Shown here one piece after another: positions 11,697 to 21,791 of a DNA stretch of 64,000 nucleotides. Numbering within the stretch: the stretch's first letter is position 1; each line of letters starts with the position of its first letter. Made by a program: the position numbers and the translations under genes. The notes beneath the pieces were generated by a model. That model had not been told where the DNA came from. It saw nothing but the letters and a program-made list of their open reading frames with translations, and ran no database searches. Origin of the DNA: Spirodela intermedia (taxonomy: Eukaryota > Streptophyta > Magnoliopsida > Alismatales > Araceae); assembly GCA_902729315.2 (NCBI GenBank), contig LR746277.1:3725001-3789000 (forward strand), written 5' to 3'.

Positions 11697-12382
11697 CTGC
11701 AAACCACCGCCTCCGTCAAATCTCAGAGAGAAAAAAAAAAGGACAAGAGAAGAAGAACGAAATGAAGGAAGCACTGCAACTATCTACAGATCTTGCTGAA
11801 CGGAGGCTGAATAGCCGGAGTTTCGTAGAGATTTCGCATCAAAACAACAAAACAGAGGAGAAATCAATTAATGCTCATCAGACCACTGGACAACTCGCTT
11901 CCAAGATCATCTCACACAAGACTGAAACTCTTCTGGCGAGCAGATACTGTTCCAGCGGAAGAAATCATGGCGATCGACAGAAATCGAGCCACATATCTTC
12001 AGAGAGGGAAGCACCATCCGGCAGAATTTACAACAGGATGCATCCGGCATAATCTGCTCGAAGAGAGACCTTCAAAAATCGGCAATCCCGCCCGGGATCA
12101 AGATCCTACGGTTCTACACAGCCCTATCCCGGCGGTTCATCTCAACTCAGGGGAAAGAGGAGCACCCGCTCCTCAGCTCCCTCCTCAAGGACTGGAACCC
12201 TAACCAGTAACCACAGAGCAAGCGCACCGAAATGCGCGACAAAACCCCCCGCCGAAGCAGCGAGTCCTCAATCCCGACCGACGAAGATTTCTGCTCCCGG
12301 AGACCAACCATGCTCTGGAATCAAGTGGAAGAAGACGAAGAAGATGAAGAAGGGAGGAGCAAAAGGGTCGCGGAACCCTAAC
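11697..12382 (-). other. Probable 5'-UTR intron of the SAP gene
   Basis: The acceptor (TTTGCAG, ending at 11697) sits 8 bases upstream of the start codon. A GTTAGG donor at 12382 is preceded by ACAGAG. No coding frame crosses it. The intron is inferred from splice signals and family habit; the donor choice is uncertain. Confidence 0.5.
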
Positions 12383-12526
12383 CTCTGTCGGGGGAGGATC
12401 GCCTCGTCAGCGCGGATCCTCCCACCGGAAGCCGGCGGTGGGGAGGACGATGACAACAGATAACCCAAGGACCGTATGGGAGAGGAGAGGAAAGCAACGA
12501 AGATAAGCAAGGCAAGGCCTAGAGAC

Positions 12527-12546
12527 AGAGAGAGAGAGAGAGAGAG
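12527..12546. repeat. (GA)n tract in presumed SAP 5' leader
   Basis: About ten GA units just downstream (minus-strand sense) of a TATA-like element. Confidence 0.85.
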
Positions 12547-12571
12547 GTCATGATGAAGAGGGCCTGCCGTC

Positions 12572-12580
12572 TATTTAATA
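12572..12580 (-). promoter_or_regulatory. TATA-like element of the SAP gene
   Basis: The minus strand reads TATTAAATA about 30 bases upstream of the GA/CT tract, which would start the leader. This is position and sequence only. Confidence 0.35.
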
Positions 12581-12845
12581 AAACCTTCCCCTCTCTGCCC
12601 CCGGAGCGAATGTCCACCAACTTTTTTGCCAACAAGTTGGGCCCCACTTGGGCTGCCGTTTTGGGAAATGGGAAATTTCGTGCCCGGGTGCGCATCGCTG
12701 TCAACGGAGCCCTTCCGCAGCAGACACGGGCTCGGATCGTACTAAGCAGGCCCGGGCCCCGGCCCGACCCCCAGCCACCCGTTGACTTTGTCCCGCTCCT
12801 TTATAAAGGAATTATACTAGTTAAAAAAATACGAGTAAATCTCGT

Positions 12846-12851
12846 CACGTG
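12846..12851. promoter_or_regulatory. G-box (CACGTG)
   Basis: A palindromic CACGTG inside TCACGTGTC, an ABRE-like context, lies in the divergent SAP / receptor-kinase promoter. Confidence 0.4.
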
Positions 12852-12956
12852 TCCCCCGAGTGGCGACAAACAACGTCACGGAAACTGATGTATGACGCTT
12901 TGTCCGCGGATAATCTCACCTTCGACTATTATATCAATCAATCATTCCTTCCTTTC

Positions 12957-12979
12957 GGGCCGGGCCGGGCCGGGCCGGG
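12957..12979 (+). repeat. Five-fold GGGCC tandem repeat, potential G-quadruplex
   Basis: Five GGG runs separated by CC in 23 bases, in the divergent promoter between the SAP gene and the LRR receptor kinase. Four or more G3 runs with 2-base loops satisfy the usual G4 pattern. The repeat is also self-complementary at its core (GGCC). Confidence 0.85.
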
Positions 12980-13176
12980 ACTTACGTATGCCGATAGCGG
13001 GCTACGGGCTGGGCCGATTCGGACCCGATCTCCTCGAAAAGGATACAGCATGATTTGTCGTTTTCATAGCCGGCAAAGGGTCCCCACCGGTCAACTTCCG
13101 GTGTCTTCTAGCGGGGTCAATGGTAGGTCCCAATTTCCAAGTAACGCATAACGATGCACGATCCTCACCGCTCGTC

Positions 13177-13177
<1 letters not shown>

Positions 13178-13215
<38 letters not shown>
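13178..13215. repeat. (CT)n microsatellite in receptor-kinase leader
   Basis: About 19 CT units, some 165 bases upstream of the start codon at 13381, presumably in the transcribed leader or core promoter. Confidence 0.95.
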
Positions 13216-13217
<2 letters not shown>

Positions 13218-13380
13218 CTTCTGACGACAGAGATGTCAGATGTCTGTCACGGGGTGGAGAAGCCGATCTCTCTCTCCTGCCAGGCACCCCACGAGAAGGG
13301 TGGAGAAGCACATCTTGAGATCTTGGGAGATCGTAGAAAACTCCTTGATCGCTTCCTTTCTCCAGTCTCCCCGCTATCCC

Positions 13381-16158
13381 ATGGCCGCCGGCATCTCACC
13401 GCCGGCCATCATCCTCGGCCTGCTCTTCATCCTCTCCCTCTTCTCCACCTCCGTCTCTTCCGCAGAGGCGGAGGAGAACCTTCTGGCCTTCAGGTCCTCC
13501 CTGGAGGACCCCACCAACGCTCTATCCGGCTGGTCCCCCGCCGCCGGCCATGTCTGCAACTGGACCGGAGTCACCTGCGATCCCAGTTCCGGCAGGGTGG
13601 CGTCGCTGGTCCTCCGCAGCCTCAACCTCTCCGGCGAGATCTCGCCGTCGCTGTGCCGTCTAGCGGGTCTCTCCGAGCTCAACCTCGCCGGCAACTTCTT
13701 CAACCAGTCCATCCCCCTCCATCTCGCGCAATGCACCTCCTTGCAGGCGCTCAATCTCAGCAACAATCTCCTGTGGGGAACGCTCCCTGACCAGATATCA
13801 CAGCTTCGGTCCCTGACATCGCTCGACCTCAGTGGGAACAAGCTTGAAGGGGCATTGCCGATCGGCTTGGGGGCTCTGGATCGCCTCCGAGTTCTGAACC
13901 TCGGAGGAAACATGTTCACAGGCGCCCTCCATATCTCCATTTTCGGCAACCTGAGCGACCTCGTCCACATCGACATCTCTCAGAACCCGTCCTTCTCCTC
14001 CGAGTTACCCCCCCAGCTGGGTAATCTCAAGAAACTAAGAAAGATTCTGATGCAGAGCGCCGGACTTCGCGGTGGGATCCCCCAATCCTTCGTTGGACTC
14101 GGCGAACTGGAGATTCTTGATCTCTCTCGGAACAACCTGAGTGGGAAAATTCCTGTGGGTTTCGGTCTGAGACTCGCCAAGCTGGTGTATCTGGATCTCT
14201 CTCAGAACAGACTCTCAGGTTCGTTTCCGGGGGAGATTTGCAGTGGGATGGTTCTCGCAGAACTGAATCTCCACACCAATTCTTTCTCCGGCGAGCTACC
14301 CGAATCCATGGGGAGCTGCTCCAACCTGGAGAGACTGCAGCTTCAGAACGGTGGGTTCTCCGGAGAATTCCCATCTGGATTATGGGCTCTTTCGAAGATG
14401 ACGGTCATCAGAGCCGAGAACAATCGGTTTTCAGGAGAGATACCCGACTACATTAGAACCGCCTCTCGGCTCGAACTAGTTCAGATCGATAACAACAGCT
14501 TCAGTGGAAGGATTCCCCCTGGTTTCGGGATGATAAGCTCCTTGTACAGATTCTCCGCATCCATGAACGGGTTCTACGGCGAGCTCCCGGAGAACTTCTG
14601 CGACTCGCCGGCGATGAGTATCATTAGTTTCTCCCACAACTCACTCACCGGTTCCATTCCATCGCCTAGAAGATGCAGAAAGCTTGTTTCTCTGTCATTA
14701 GCGGGCAATCACTTCACCGGGGAGATCCCCAACTCTCTGACTCAACTCCCCGTGCTGACGTATCTCGATCTCTCCGACAACAATCTCTCCGGCGAGATAC
14801 CGCAGGGGCTCCAAAACCTGAAGCTCGCCCTGCTCAACGTCTCCTTCAACCAGCTGTCTGGAGAAGTCCCTCTCCCGCTGATCTCCGGCCTTCCGGCCTC
14901 TTTCCTCCAAGGAAATCCGGGCCTCTGCGGGCCGGGTTTGGCCAATCCATGTGGTGCAGAAGAGGCGCAGAAGAGGAGGAACCTCTCATTGACCTATGCA
15001 CTCATCTCCATAGCTTTCGCCGGCGGGGTCATTCTAGTGGCCGCTGCCTTGTACGTAAAGAATCAGTCTTTACGGCGGAAGGCTCGGAGGGCTCACTCCG
15101 CGAGCTGGAAATCTGTACTCTACTATCCTCTCCGGATCACAGAAGACGATCTCCTGATGAGATTCAACGAAAGCAATTGTGTCGGCAGAGGAGCATTTGG
15201 TGAAGTCTACGCTATCCGCCTACCTGGTGGGGAGGTCGTCGCCGCCAAGAAGCTGATCTACCCCACCAATCTCTCAATGAGATCTCTGAAAACGGAGATC
15301 AAGACCCTGGCCAAGGCGAGGCACAAGAATCTCACCAAATTGCTGGGTTTCTGTTACTCGGAGGGCATCGTCGTCTTGATCTATGAGAGTCTACCGAAGG
15401 GAAGCTTGGGAGACGCGATATCCAGAAGTGGATTCTCCATGGAATGGCCCACGCGGCTGAGAATCGCCATGGGCGCCGCCCAAGCCCTCAGTTACCTCCA
15501 TGAGCACTACGTCCCGACGCTGCTCCATCGGAATGTGAAGTCCAGGAACGTCCTTCTCGACGTCGACTACGAGCCCAAGCTCACGGACTTTGGACTCGAC
15601 CGTGTCCTCGGGGAGAGCTCCTACGGCTCGTCCATGGCGTCTGAGCTGGGCTCTCGCTGCTACCTAGCGCCAGGTAAAAATGGAGTAATCCCCTCATCCC
15701 GTCACCTTCATCACCTTGAAGCGGCTCGCCAGCTCGTAAGACTCCTCCGAGCTTGAACCATAGATAGAGATCTCACCCTCGTGATGATCGCAGAATGTGG
15801 GTACTCGAAGAAGGCGACGGAGAAGATGGACGTCTACAGCTTCGGCGTGCTGCTGCTCGAGCTCGTCACCGGCCGGCCGGCGGAGCAGCCGGAGCCCAGA
15901 GACTCCCTCGACGTCGTCCGGTGGGTTCGGAGGAGGATTAACACCGACAACCGCTTCCAGATCTTGGACCAGAAGATATCTGGCACGGCTCTACCGTCGA
16001 TATCGGGTGCCCTAGACCTCGCGCTCCGTTGCACCGCCGTCTCACCGGAGAAGAGGCCGACCATGCTCGAGGTGCTGAGATCGCTCCAGTCGCTCGAATC
16101 TGCGGCGGATCCGCCGCCGGTTCTCTCAGCTGACACTTCCTACTCCGGCAATCCTTGA
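13381..16158 (+). CDS. LRR receptor-like kinase, probably catalytically inactive (At5g06940 type)
   Basis: Two exons, 13381-15673 and 15794-16158, join in frame to 885 aa. The start MAAGISPPAI is chosen because a signal peptide follows directly; an in-frame extension from 13240 would add 47 residues without support. The order is: signal peptide (1 to about 25), LRRNT with paired cysteines (CNWTGVTC), about 18 LRRs to about residue 510, a Cys cap (GLCGPGLANPC), one membrane segment (about 537-560) and a kinase domain. The kinase keeps the glycine loop (GRGAFG from 602), the ATP-binding Lys (623) and DFG (736-738), but HRD reads HRN (716-718). It therefore lacks the catalytic Asp. The length and the HRN match a plant family annotated as probably inactive. 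It would act at the plasma membrane as a co-receptor or scaffold (inference). Confidence 0.93.
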
Positions 16159-16563
16159 GAATGTCGCATCATTTTTTCATTCTTCGATGCGCGAACTTCA
16201 TGGGTCTGGTTAAATTCACCAAAAAAATCGTAACTAAACCGATCCGCACGTGTGGCTCCCAACCGCGTTCTCGTTCTTTAACGTTTGACCTTCTGAAAAT
16301 GGAGCATCATAGTAAATGACGCCCAAAAACAGGCTTAGCGGCGTCGTTTTCTCCGGGTATTGTCTTGATGGGGTCCACTTAATTTGACTGCCTGCATGGC
16401 ACTTGCGGCATGCATGACGTCAAGTCAGAAGAACTCGGGCCAACGTGCATTTTCAACGCGCCCCCTTGCTTAATCCTCAATGCGTGATCTGTCTCCCGAC
16501 CAGACCCACCGTAGGTTGACAGATAAAGATGGACGTCTGCATATCAATAGACAGAGAAAGAAA

Positions 16564-16580
16564 AGAGAGAGAGAGAGAGA
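16564..16580. repeat. (GA)n microsatellite
   Basis: About eight GA units, intergenic. Confidence 0.85.
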
Positions 16581-17010
16581 CGGGGAACGCCCTTGGGCGG
16601 CTAGCTCGCGTCCCATCCAGGCAAGTCATCCAATCACGTCGGATGCACAGTCCCGGCTCGGACCGGTCCACGGTCGTCTCGGGGCGACGTGGACGATTTC
16701 CGTAAGATGAAAAGTCAACCCTCAGCCTACCAGAACCGAACCCGACGACGGCGGCGGCGCCGGCGAAGCCAGCGGCGGTTTCCTCTAATGGTCGTATACA
16801 TTAAAGACCGTCGGAAACGGAGAGCTGACGCCATCAATTTCAGGGCAGCTGGCGATGAGTACGAGCCGGATGAAGTCGACGGAGCATCGTCGGGCGTCAA
16901 GCTTCGAGAGGAAGCTCCGGACTTCACGATTACTTAATTGGTCGGTTCGACGGCGCCGACGGGGCGGTGGATCGAGGGCGCCGCCGCTGAAATCCGACAG
17001 GCACACTTGG

Positions 17011-17036
17011 CACGTGCAATAACGCTGCCACACGTG
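17011..17036. promoter_or_regulatory. Pair of G-boxes 20 bp apart
   Basis: CACGTG occurs at 17011-17016 and 17031-17036, about 1.2 kb upstream of the plus-strand SAP start. Paired G-box/ABRE elements often mediate bZIP-dependent stress responses, which would suit a SAP gene. The link is inferred. Confidence 0.35.
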
Positions 17037-18077
17037 CGATGAGCGACCAGTGCTGGCCACGGTGGGCTCGGTCAGATTAGGCGGCTGACCCTGTGGAGGC
17101 CCGCGGAGGTGAGGCCAAACGAACGACTCCTCCTCCTTCAGGCGGACAGGACGACACTACCAGCCAGCCGAGAGGGGGGGCTCTCATCTGCCGGGCTTCC
17201 TGCCGCCGACTAATCTGCCATGTACGTGCCCTATTATTATTCTAACCATTTTTCTTGTATAATATCTCCCAGCCGCCCATGATTTCGCCGCCCATTCAAC
17301 AACTTTCAAGCGCTGATTGGCTCCCCAGATGATCTGTCCGTGGCGATAAGCTGCCGTTGATTATTATATGCTGGGGGACATAGATTACTTGCGAAATTAA
17401 CCCAAAGTTTGTCCAATGTAGATGGTGGGCAAAAATTAATGGGCACGGTGGATTGATAGTTGGTGTAAAAACCGAGCCTTTTTTTTTTGCTACCAAGAAC
17501 AGAAAAAACAAGAAAAAATGTTTTTTTTCCCATTACCCATCCATATTTGGGATTTTGATGGATTTTTAAATTGGGTATTAATTATCTAATATTCCAGTCA
17601 ACCATAAGCGAAGAACATGGAGCAAAGAACGGAGTGCATGGTTTTTCAATAATGCGATGATATTGGCTCCATTTGGAGCGCCAGAGTTCATACCACCAGG
17701 TTTCTCTCTTTTCTCCCATTTAATCCAATTAAAAAAACATAAATGTTTTATTATAATATAATTAAAAAATAACGCATTTTGCGCTAATTTTTTTACAATA
17801 CAAGATTAGTGGTAGCCCTACGACTCCGACGCCACAAGAATACCCACCCAGCTTCTCTTTGGTGAAGATTAGCCCCGGAAGAGCCACGCATTTTCCAAAC
17901 CAGAGCCCGATCGATCGGAGGGTCCCGATCGATCCTCGGAGGATTGCCGATTCCATGCCGATTAGGACGGCTAATCGGGGGGTAGTTTCGTAAATGTAGC
18001 CCATATGGACTCATACGTATTCGAAATGCGAGCCTTGGGGCAGTGGGGTCCACACGGCTCCATCACTATTACCGACT

Positions 18078-18095
18078 TCTCTCTCTCTCTCTCTC
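18078..18095. repeat. (CT)n tract in SAP leader
   Basis: About nine CT units, roughly 155 bases upstream of the start codon at 18249. Confidence 0.9.
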
Positions 18096-18248
18096 CCCTC
18101 AGCCGCCTTTAAAGGCCCCTTCGCCCCATTGTTCCCACCCCCAAAATCCTCATTACGCCGCTTCCTCGCCGCCTCATCCGCTTTTCCTCCTCATCCTCTT
18201 CGCAGCAGGAACAAGAGGCATCTCTCGGCGGTGCCCAGCTCGCTAGTC

Positions 18249-18749
18249 ATGGCGCAGAGGGAGGAGGAGACGGAGCTCAAGGTCCCGGAGAACGTGACGC
18301 TCTGCCCCAACAACTGCGGCCGGCCCGGAAATCCCGCCACCAAGAACATGTGCCAGAGCTGCTTCCGTGCGGCGCCGCCGTCGCCGCTCCTCAATTCCCC
18401 GTCCTTCTCCGCCCACGACAAGCCCAGATCCGCCCCCTTCCGCAAGGCGGAGAAGAGGCCCTCGGAGGCCCCCAGCGGCGGCGACGCGGAGGCTACCAGC
18501 GGCGGCGCCGCCGTGCCGGCGGGCCCCAGCGGCGCGACCGCCTCGGCAGCGAGGGCGGTGAACAGGTGCTCCGGTTGCCGGCGGAAGGTGGGTTTGACGG
18601 GTTTCCGGTGCCGGTGCGGGGAGCTCTTCTGCGCCGAGCACCGGTACTCGGACCGGCATGATTGCAGCTTCGACTACAAGGCCGCAGGAAGGGAGGCCAT
18701 CGAGAGGGGGAACCCCATCGTCAAGGCCGCCAAGATCGTGAGGATCTGA
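18249..18749 (+). CDS. A20/AN1 zinc-finger stress-associated protein (SAP5-like)
   Basis: An intronless CDS of 166 aa from the Met at 18249 ([14 protein letters not shown]). An upstream in-frame Met at 18129 lies in the leader and adds a Pro/Ser-rich stretch not seen in the family. The A20 finger is at residues about 16-42 (CPNNCG...MCQSCF), followed by a long low-complexity Ala/Gly/Ser/Pro linker. The AN1 finger ([20 protein letters not shown], then [17 protein letters not shown]) has all zinc ligands. The tail is [10 protein letters not shown]. It resembles Arabidopsis SAP5, a ubiquitin-binding, E3-active stress protein (from memory). It is only about 45% similar by eye to the other SAP here outside the fingers, so an old rather than a recent duplicate. 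Codon use is strongly G+C-rich. Confidence 0.95.
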   Translation: MAQREEETELKVPENVTLCPNNCGRPGNPATKNMCQSCFRAAPPSPLLNSPSFSAHDKPRSAPFRKAEKRPSEAPSGGDAEATSGGAAVPAGPSGATASAARAVNRCSGCRRKVGLTGFRCRCGELFCAEHRYSDRHDCSFDYKAAGREAIERGNPIVKAAKIVRI

Positions 18750-21116
18750 GGCGGAGGCGGCGGCGATGGGCTGGCGGCGCGGCCTGCCCTTCTTGTTCTT
18801 CCTCCCCATCTCCACCACCGCCCCCTCCTTTTGAGGGCCGGTACGGAGATGCCCGACGGTGACCGCATCTCTGGCCGGGGCGATTACCAATGAACGGCTG
18901 GACGGCTGAAAGATCGCAGAAAGGAGGGCTTTTTACGGCACCGTGTTGTTGTTTTCCGACAATTATATAACAGTCCCTGAATATTTACTCCATCTGATTC
19001 CTGCCCCTCCAAACCATCGTCAACCCACCCGAGTTACATCTTATTAAGCGGAAAATGACGGGGGATGATCGTCATTTGCGGAATCTTCAAGGTTCCGCGA
19101 TCGGCGGTCGTCGAGATGGGATCGCACGGTCATGAGGTCACCACGAGTCGGACATCCAGCATTGGGCTCGGCCCACCACCATGATGTCGCGGCCCACCTT
19201 TGGGACTTGGAAAACGCTCTGCTTTCAGCCCATTATCTCGCTCTTTCTCTCTCCTTGTCGTGGGCCTATTAAAAATATTGGACTTCTTTATGGCGGCGTG
19301 CCGGCGGGGAACGCATCGGGGGCGCGCCGGGGAATAAAGAAAGCGGCGCGTGGGCTCTAATGACGAAGCGATTCTCCGTTTTTAACGGTTTAAAAATGCC
19401 GCCTTTGTGGGGTTGGCTGGACTCTCTGGCTCAACGCTCTCGTCGTCCTCGTCCTCCTTCCGTGTCTCATTATCCCTCTTCAATCCCGCCGTCGGTGGGC
19501 TGGGAATCTCCAGGTTTCCCGTTGGGCTTCCTGTCGTCCGCAGGCGGTGGAAGCTGCGGCGACGGGGACTGGAGGGAGCCACGACGGCGCCGGCGAGAGG
19601 CCAAGCTTGGTCCGGTCCTCCGCCGCCGTACCCCGGCGACGCGGGTCGACTGCCCCCGAAGCTCAGGACATCTGTCTCTCATTCCCTTCGAGCTGACCGA
19701 TGAGTGAAAGCGGTGGAAGTGGGGCAACATATGGGTTGACCCCCCCGCGCCTCCGGTGCAAACAGGAAAGAAAGAGGACGGGGCCCGACACGGGCGGGAC
19801 TGTCGGAGAGGGGATGGAGGAGGGTAGATGGAGCAGCGGCGAGCATCTTTTCTTCCCAGAGAAAAAATCGATAAACTCGGCAGTCGGATTGATTTCTCAC
19901 CGTCTGTGGGCATTTAAATCGGCACTTTCTAGACAAAAGGGGATCGATACGCCCATAAATACGACGGCGCAGGATACGGTGGCGCTCGGATCCGGCGGTC
20001 CCTCATCCGATTTCCCAGGGAATTGTGATCCCTCCCCGATCCTCCGCCGCTGTTTTCCCTGTCACCATCCCCCTCGCCCCACCACCGCCACCATCTGTGA
20101 CATCGCAGGTGCCGCCTTACATCTAACCTGAAAGGAAAAGAAGAGGAAGAAGAAGAGATCATCCCAAGGCCACTGTCCTCGTCGTCGACAACCCGACGAC
20201 TGTCGCCCACTTAACCTCCATGCAAGCTTCGGGGATGGAGGGAGGAATTGCATTCGGATCGGGTACTAATTAATGAATAAACATCAATTTAATTATCCGT
20301 ATTATAGCATTTCAGAAAAAGGAAATCTGGTTTTCCCATGAATCAACTATTCTGATCACTACCCGAAATCGACAGCCGTCGCGCGTCGACAAATTCCCAG
20401 CTTCTTCTAAGCTGGTCAGAACCTCTCAGGAGTCCTATTTCTCGAAATAGATCATAAAAAGTATCACCAAAATTCAGCCCAAAATCCAAGTTTTTACTGT
20501 TAAGACCTCGAATGGTCTCCATCCGAGAGGACTGAACCACCCTTCTGAATGACCTATCACGAGCAAAGTCAGAACGAGAGGTCCTACTGAATCCCCGTTG
20601 CGGTGGCGACATGTACGTATCGTCTTCGTAGCTGGATGATATACAGCGATCGATCAAGAATATAGGTTAACAGTTTGACGAGAAACTTGGAAATTGGTAG
20701 ACGAGGGCTGGCGCCTCCTCCGAAGACGTACGGGTTTCATTTAATGCCCGAAAAAGTAGTAGTCCGGCATCTTCGGTCTTACGCCGCTGTTAATGACTCG
20801 ATCTTTGACGAAGACGTTTATTGACTTCTTGTTCGGCTCAGCCACCCGTTAGAGGTGAACTAATGTAGAGCGTAGCTTCTTAACCTCGGGTAACTCTGGA
20901 AAAGGATGAACCCCCGATTTCAGCCTTCTTGTCGGAGGCGGGGAGGGAACTGGCTGTGCTCCCCTTTCATCGCGGCGTTGTCTCCAGTAGACCCCTCCGG
21001 CACTTCATCCATTCATTAACCTCCTCCCGCTCCTCCCACTTGAAGAATTGTCGGGCGAGACAGCTTCCCGGACACCAGGGCCGGGAATAACTCCGACGGC
21101 GGCTCTGCACACATTC

Positions 21117-21133
21117 AGAGAGAGAGAGAGAGA
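21117..21133. repeat. (GA)n microsatellite
   Basis: About eight GA units, intergenic. Confidence 0.85.
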
Positions 21134-21608
21134 ACATGCGGGTTGCCGGAGGGAAAAGCATGCGGCATGTGTGCTGGGGTCGCAGAGGAACTGCACCGAT
21201 TGTCCGTTTCTTGCACAGGCGGTAGATTACTCTTGAAACCACCGCCCCTCCCGTGCCGGACCCCTAAATCCAACTCCTTGCCGCCCTTGTCAGGCGACCC
21301 GCTCTCCGCTTGTCGTCGCCGCTGAGCCCAAGAAACCGAGGGTCCAGGGTGAAGGGCCGTGCATTGTTACTCAGACCGTAAGAGGGCCGTCGTGGGAAAG
21401 AGGGGGGGGTCCCCCCCACCTCCTTCGCTAGCTTATCTCCCCTCTCACTGCTTCCGGGTCAACCATCAGTTATCCCTGTGATCTTAGCTCGTGGAGATGC
21501 GAAATATTAGGCTAACCATGACATAATTAAATTCTCAAGGGCATCGTAACCTAGACGACGAACTCGGGGCTGTGGACTGGAGACGTTCTGCCTACTATTA
21601 GTTTGGGG

Positions 21609-21617
21609 TATATTATA
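21609..21617 (+). promoter_or_regulatory. TATA-like element of the UCN-type kinase
   Basis: TATATTATA lies 175-183 bases upstream of the chosen start codon, with a CT-rich leader in between. This argues against the upstream in-frame Met at 21603 being used. Confidence 0.35.
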
Positions 21618-21772
21618 AGCAAATTCCGCTTCTCCTTTCTCATGTATAGATTAGATGACGACGTTCTGCCTACCGTATTAAAGAATGCTTCTAGTGGTTG
21701 TTCTACTGCAGCCGTAGTCCCCCGCCTTCGCGTCCATCTCCCTTCCGTCGCCATCGTCTCCGGCCCGCCGTT

Positions 21773-21788
21773 CCTCTCTCTCTCTCTC
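21773..21788. repeat. (CT)n tract just before the kinase start codon
   Basis: A CT run ends 4 bases before the ATG at 21792, so it is in the 5' leader. Confidence 0.85.
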
Positions 21789-21791
21789 CCG

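Larger units (their letters stand above)
16159..18248. other. Intergenic region upstream of the second SAP gene
   Basis: 2.1 kb. Holds the receptor-kinase 3' flank, a (GA)n tract at 16564-16580, a G+C-rich part (16.6-17.2 kb) with two G-boxes, a short direct repeat at 17906-17934, and a CT tract at 18078-18095 in the SAP leader. No gene was supported. Confidence 0.5.
18750..21791. other. 3-kb intergenic region upstream of the UCN-type kinase
   Basis: Mostly G+C-rich sequence. It contains a GA tract (21117-21133), a G8-T-C7 inverted run (21402-21417) and short ORFs (for example 20343-20657 minus) without recognisable family features. No gene was supported. Confidence 0.5.

Noticed and set aside
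13240-13380. Upstream in-frame extension of the LRR-RLK (Met at 13240)
   Set aside because: It would place 47 polar and basic residues before a clear signal peptide and starts next to the leader CT tract.
15674-15793. Apparent stop breaking the LRR-RLK kinase domain
   Set aside because: It is a normal 120-bp GT-AG intron; joining restores APE and the rest of the kinase in frame.
20343-20657. 104-aa minus-strand ORF rich in Arg and Ser
   Set aside because: No recognised family; composition looks like chance in a G+C-balanced spacer.
21603-21791. Upstream in-frame Met of the UCN-type kinase
   Set aside because: The added 63 residues span a TATA-like site and a CT tract and have no family counterpart; [11 protein letters not shown] is the family start.
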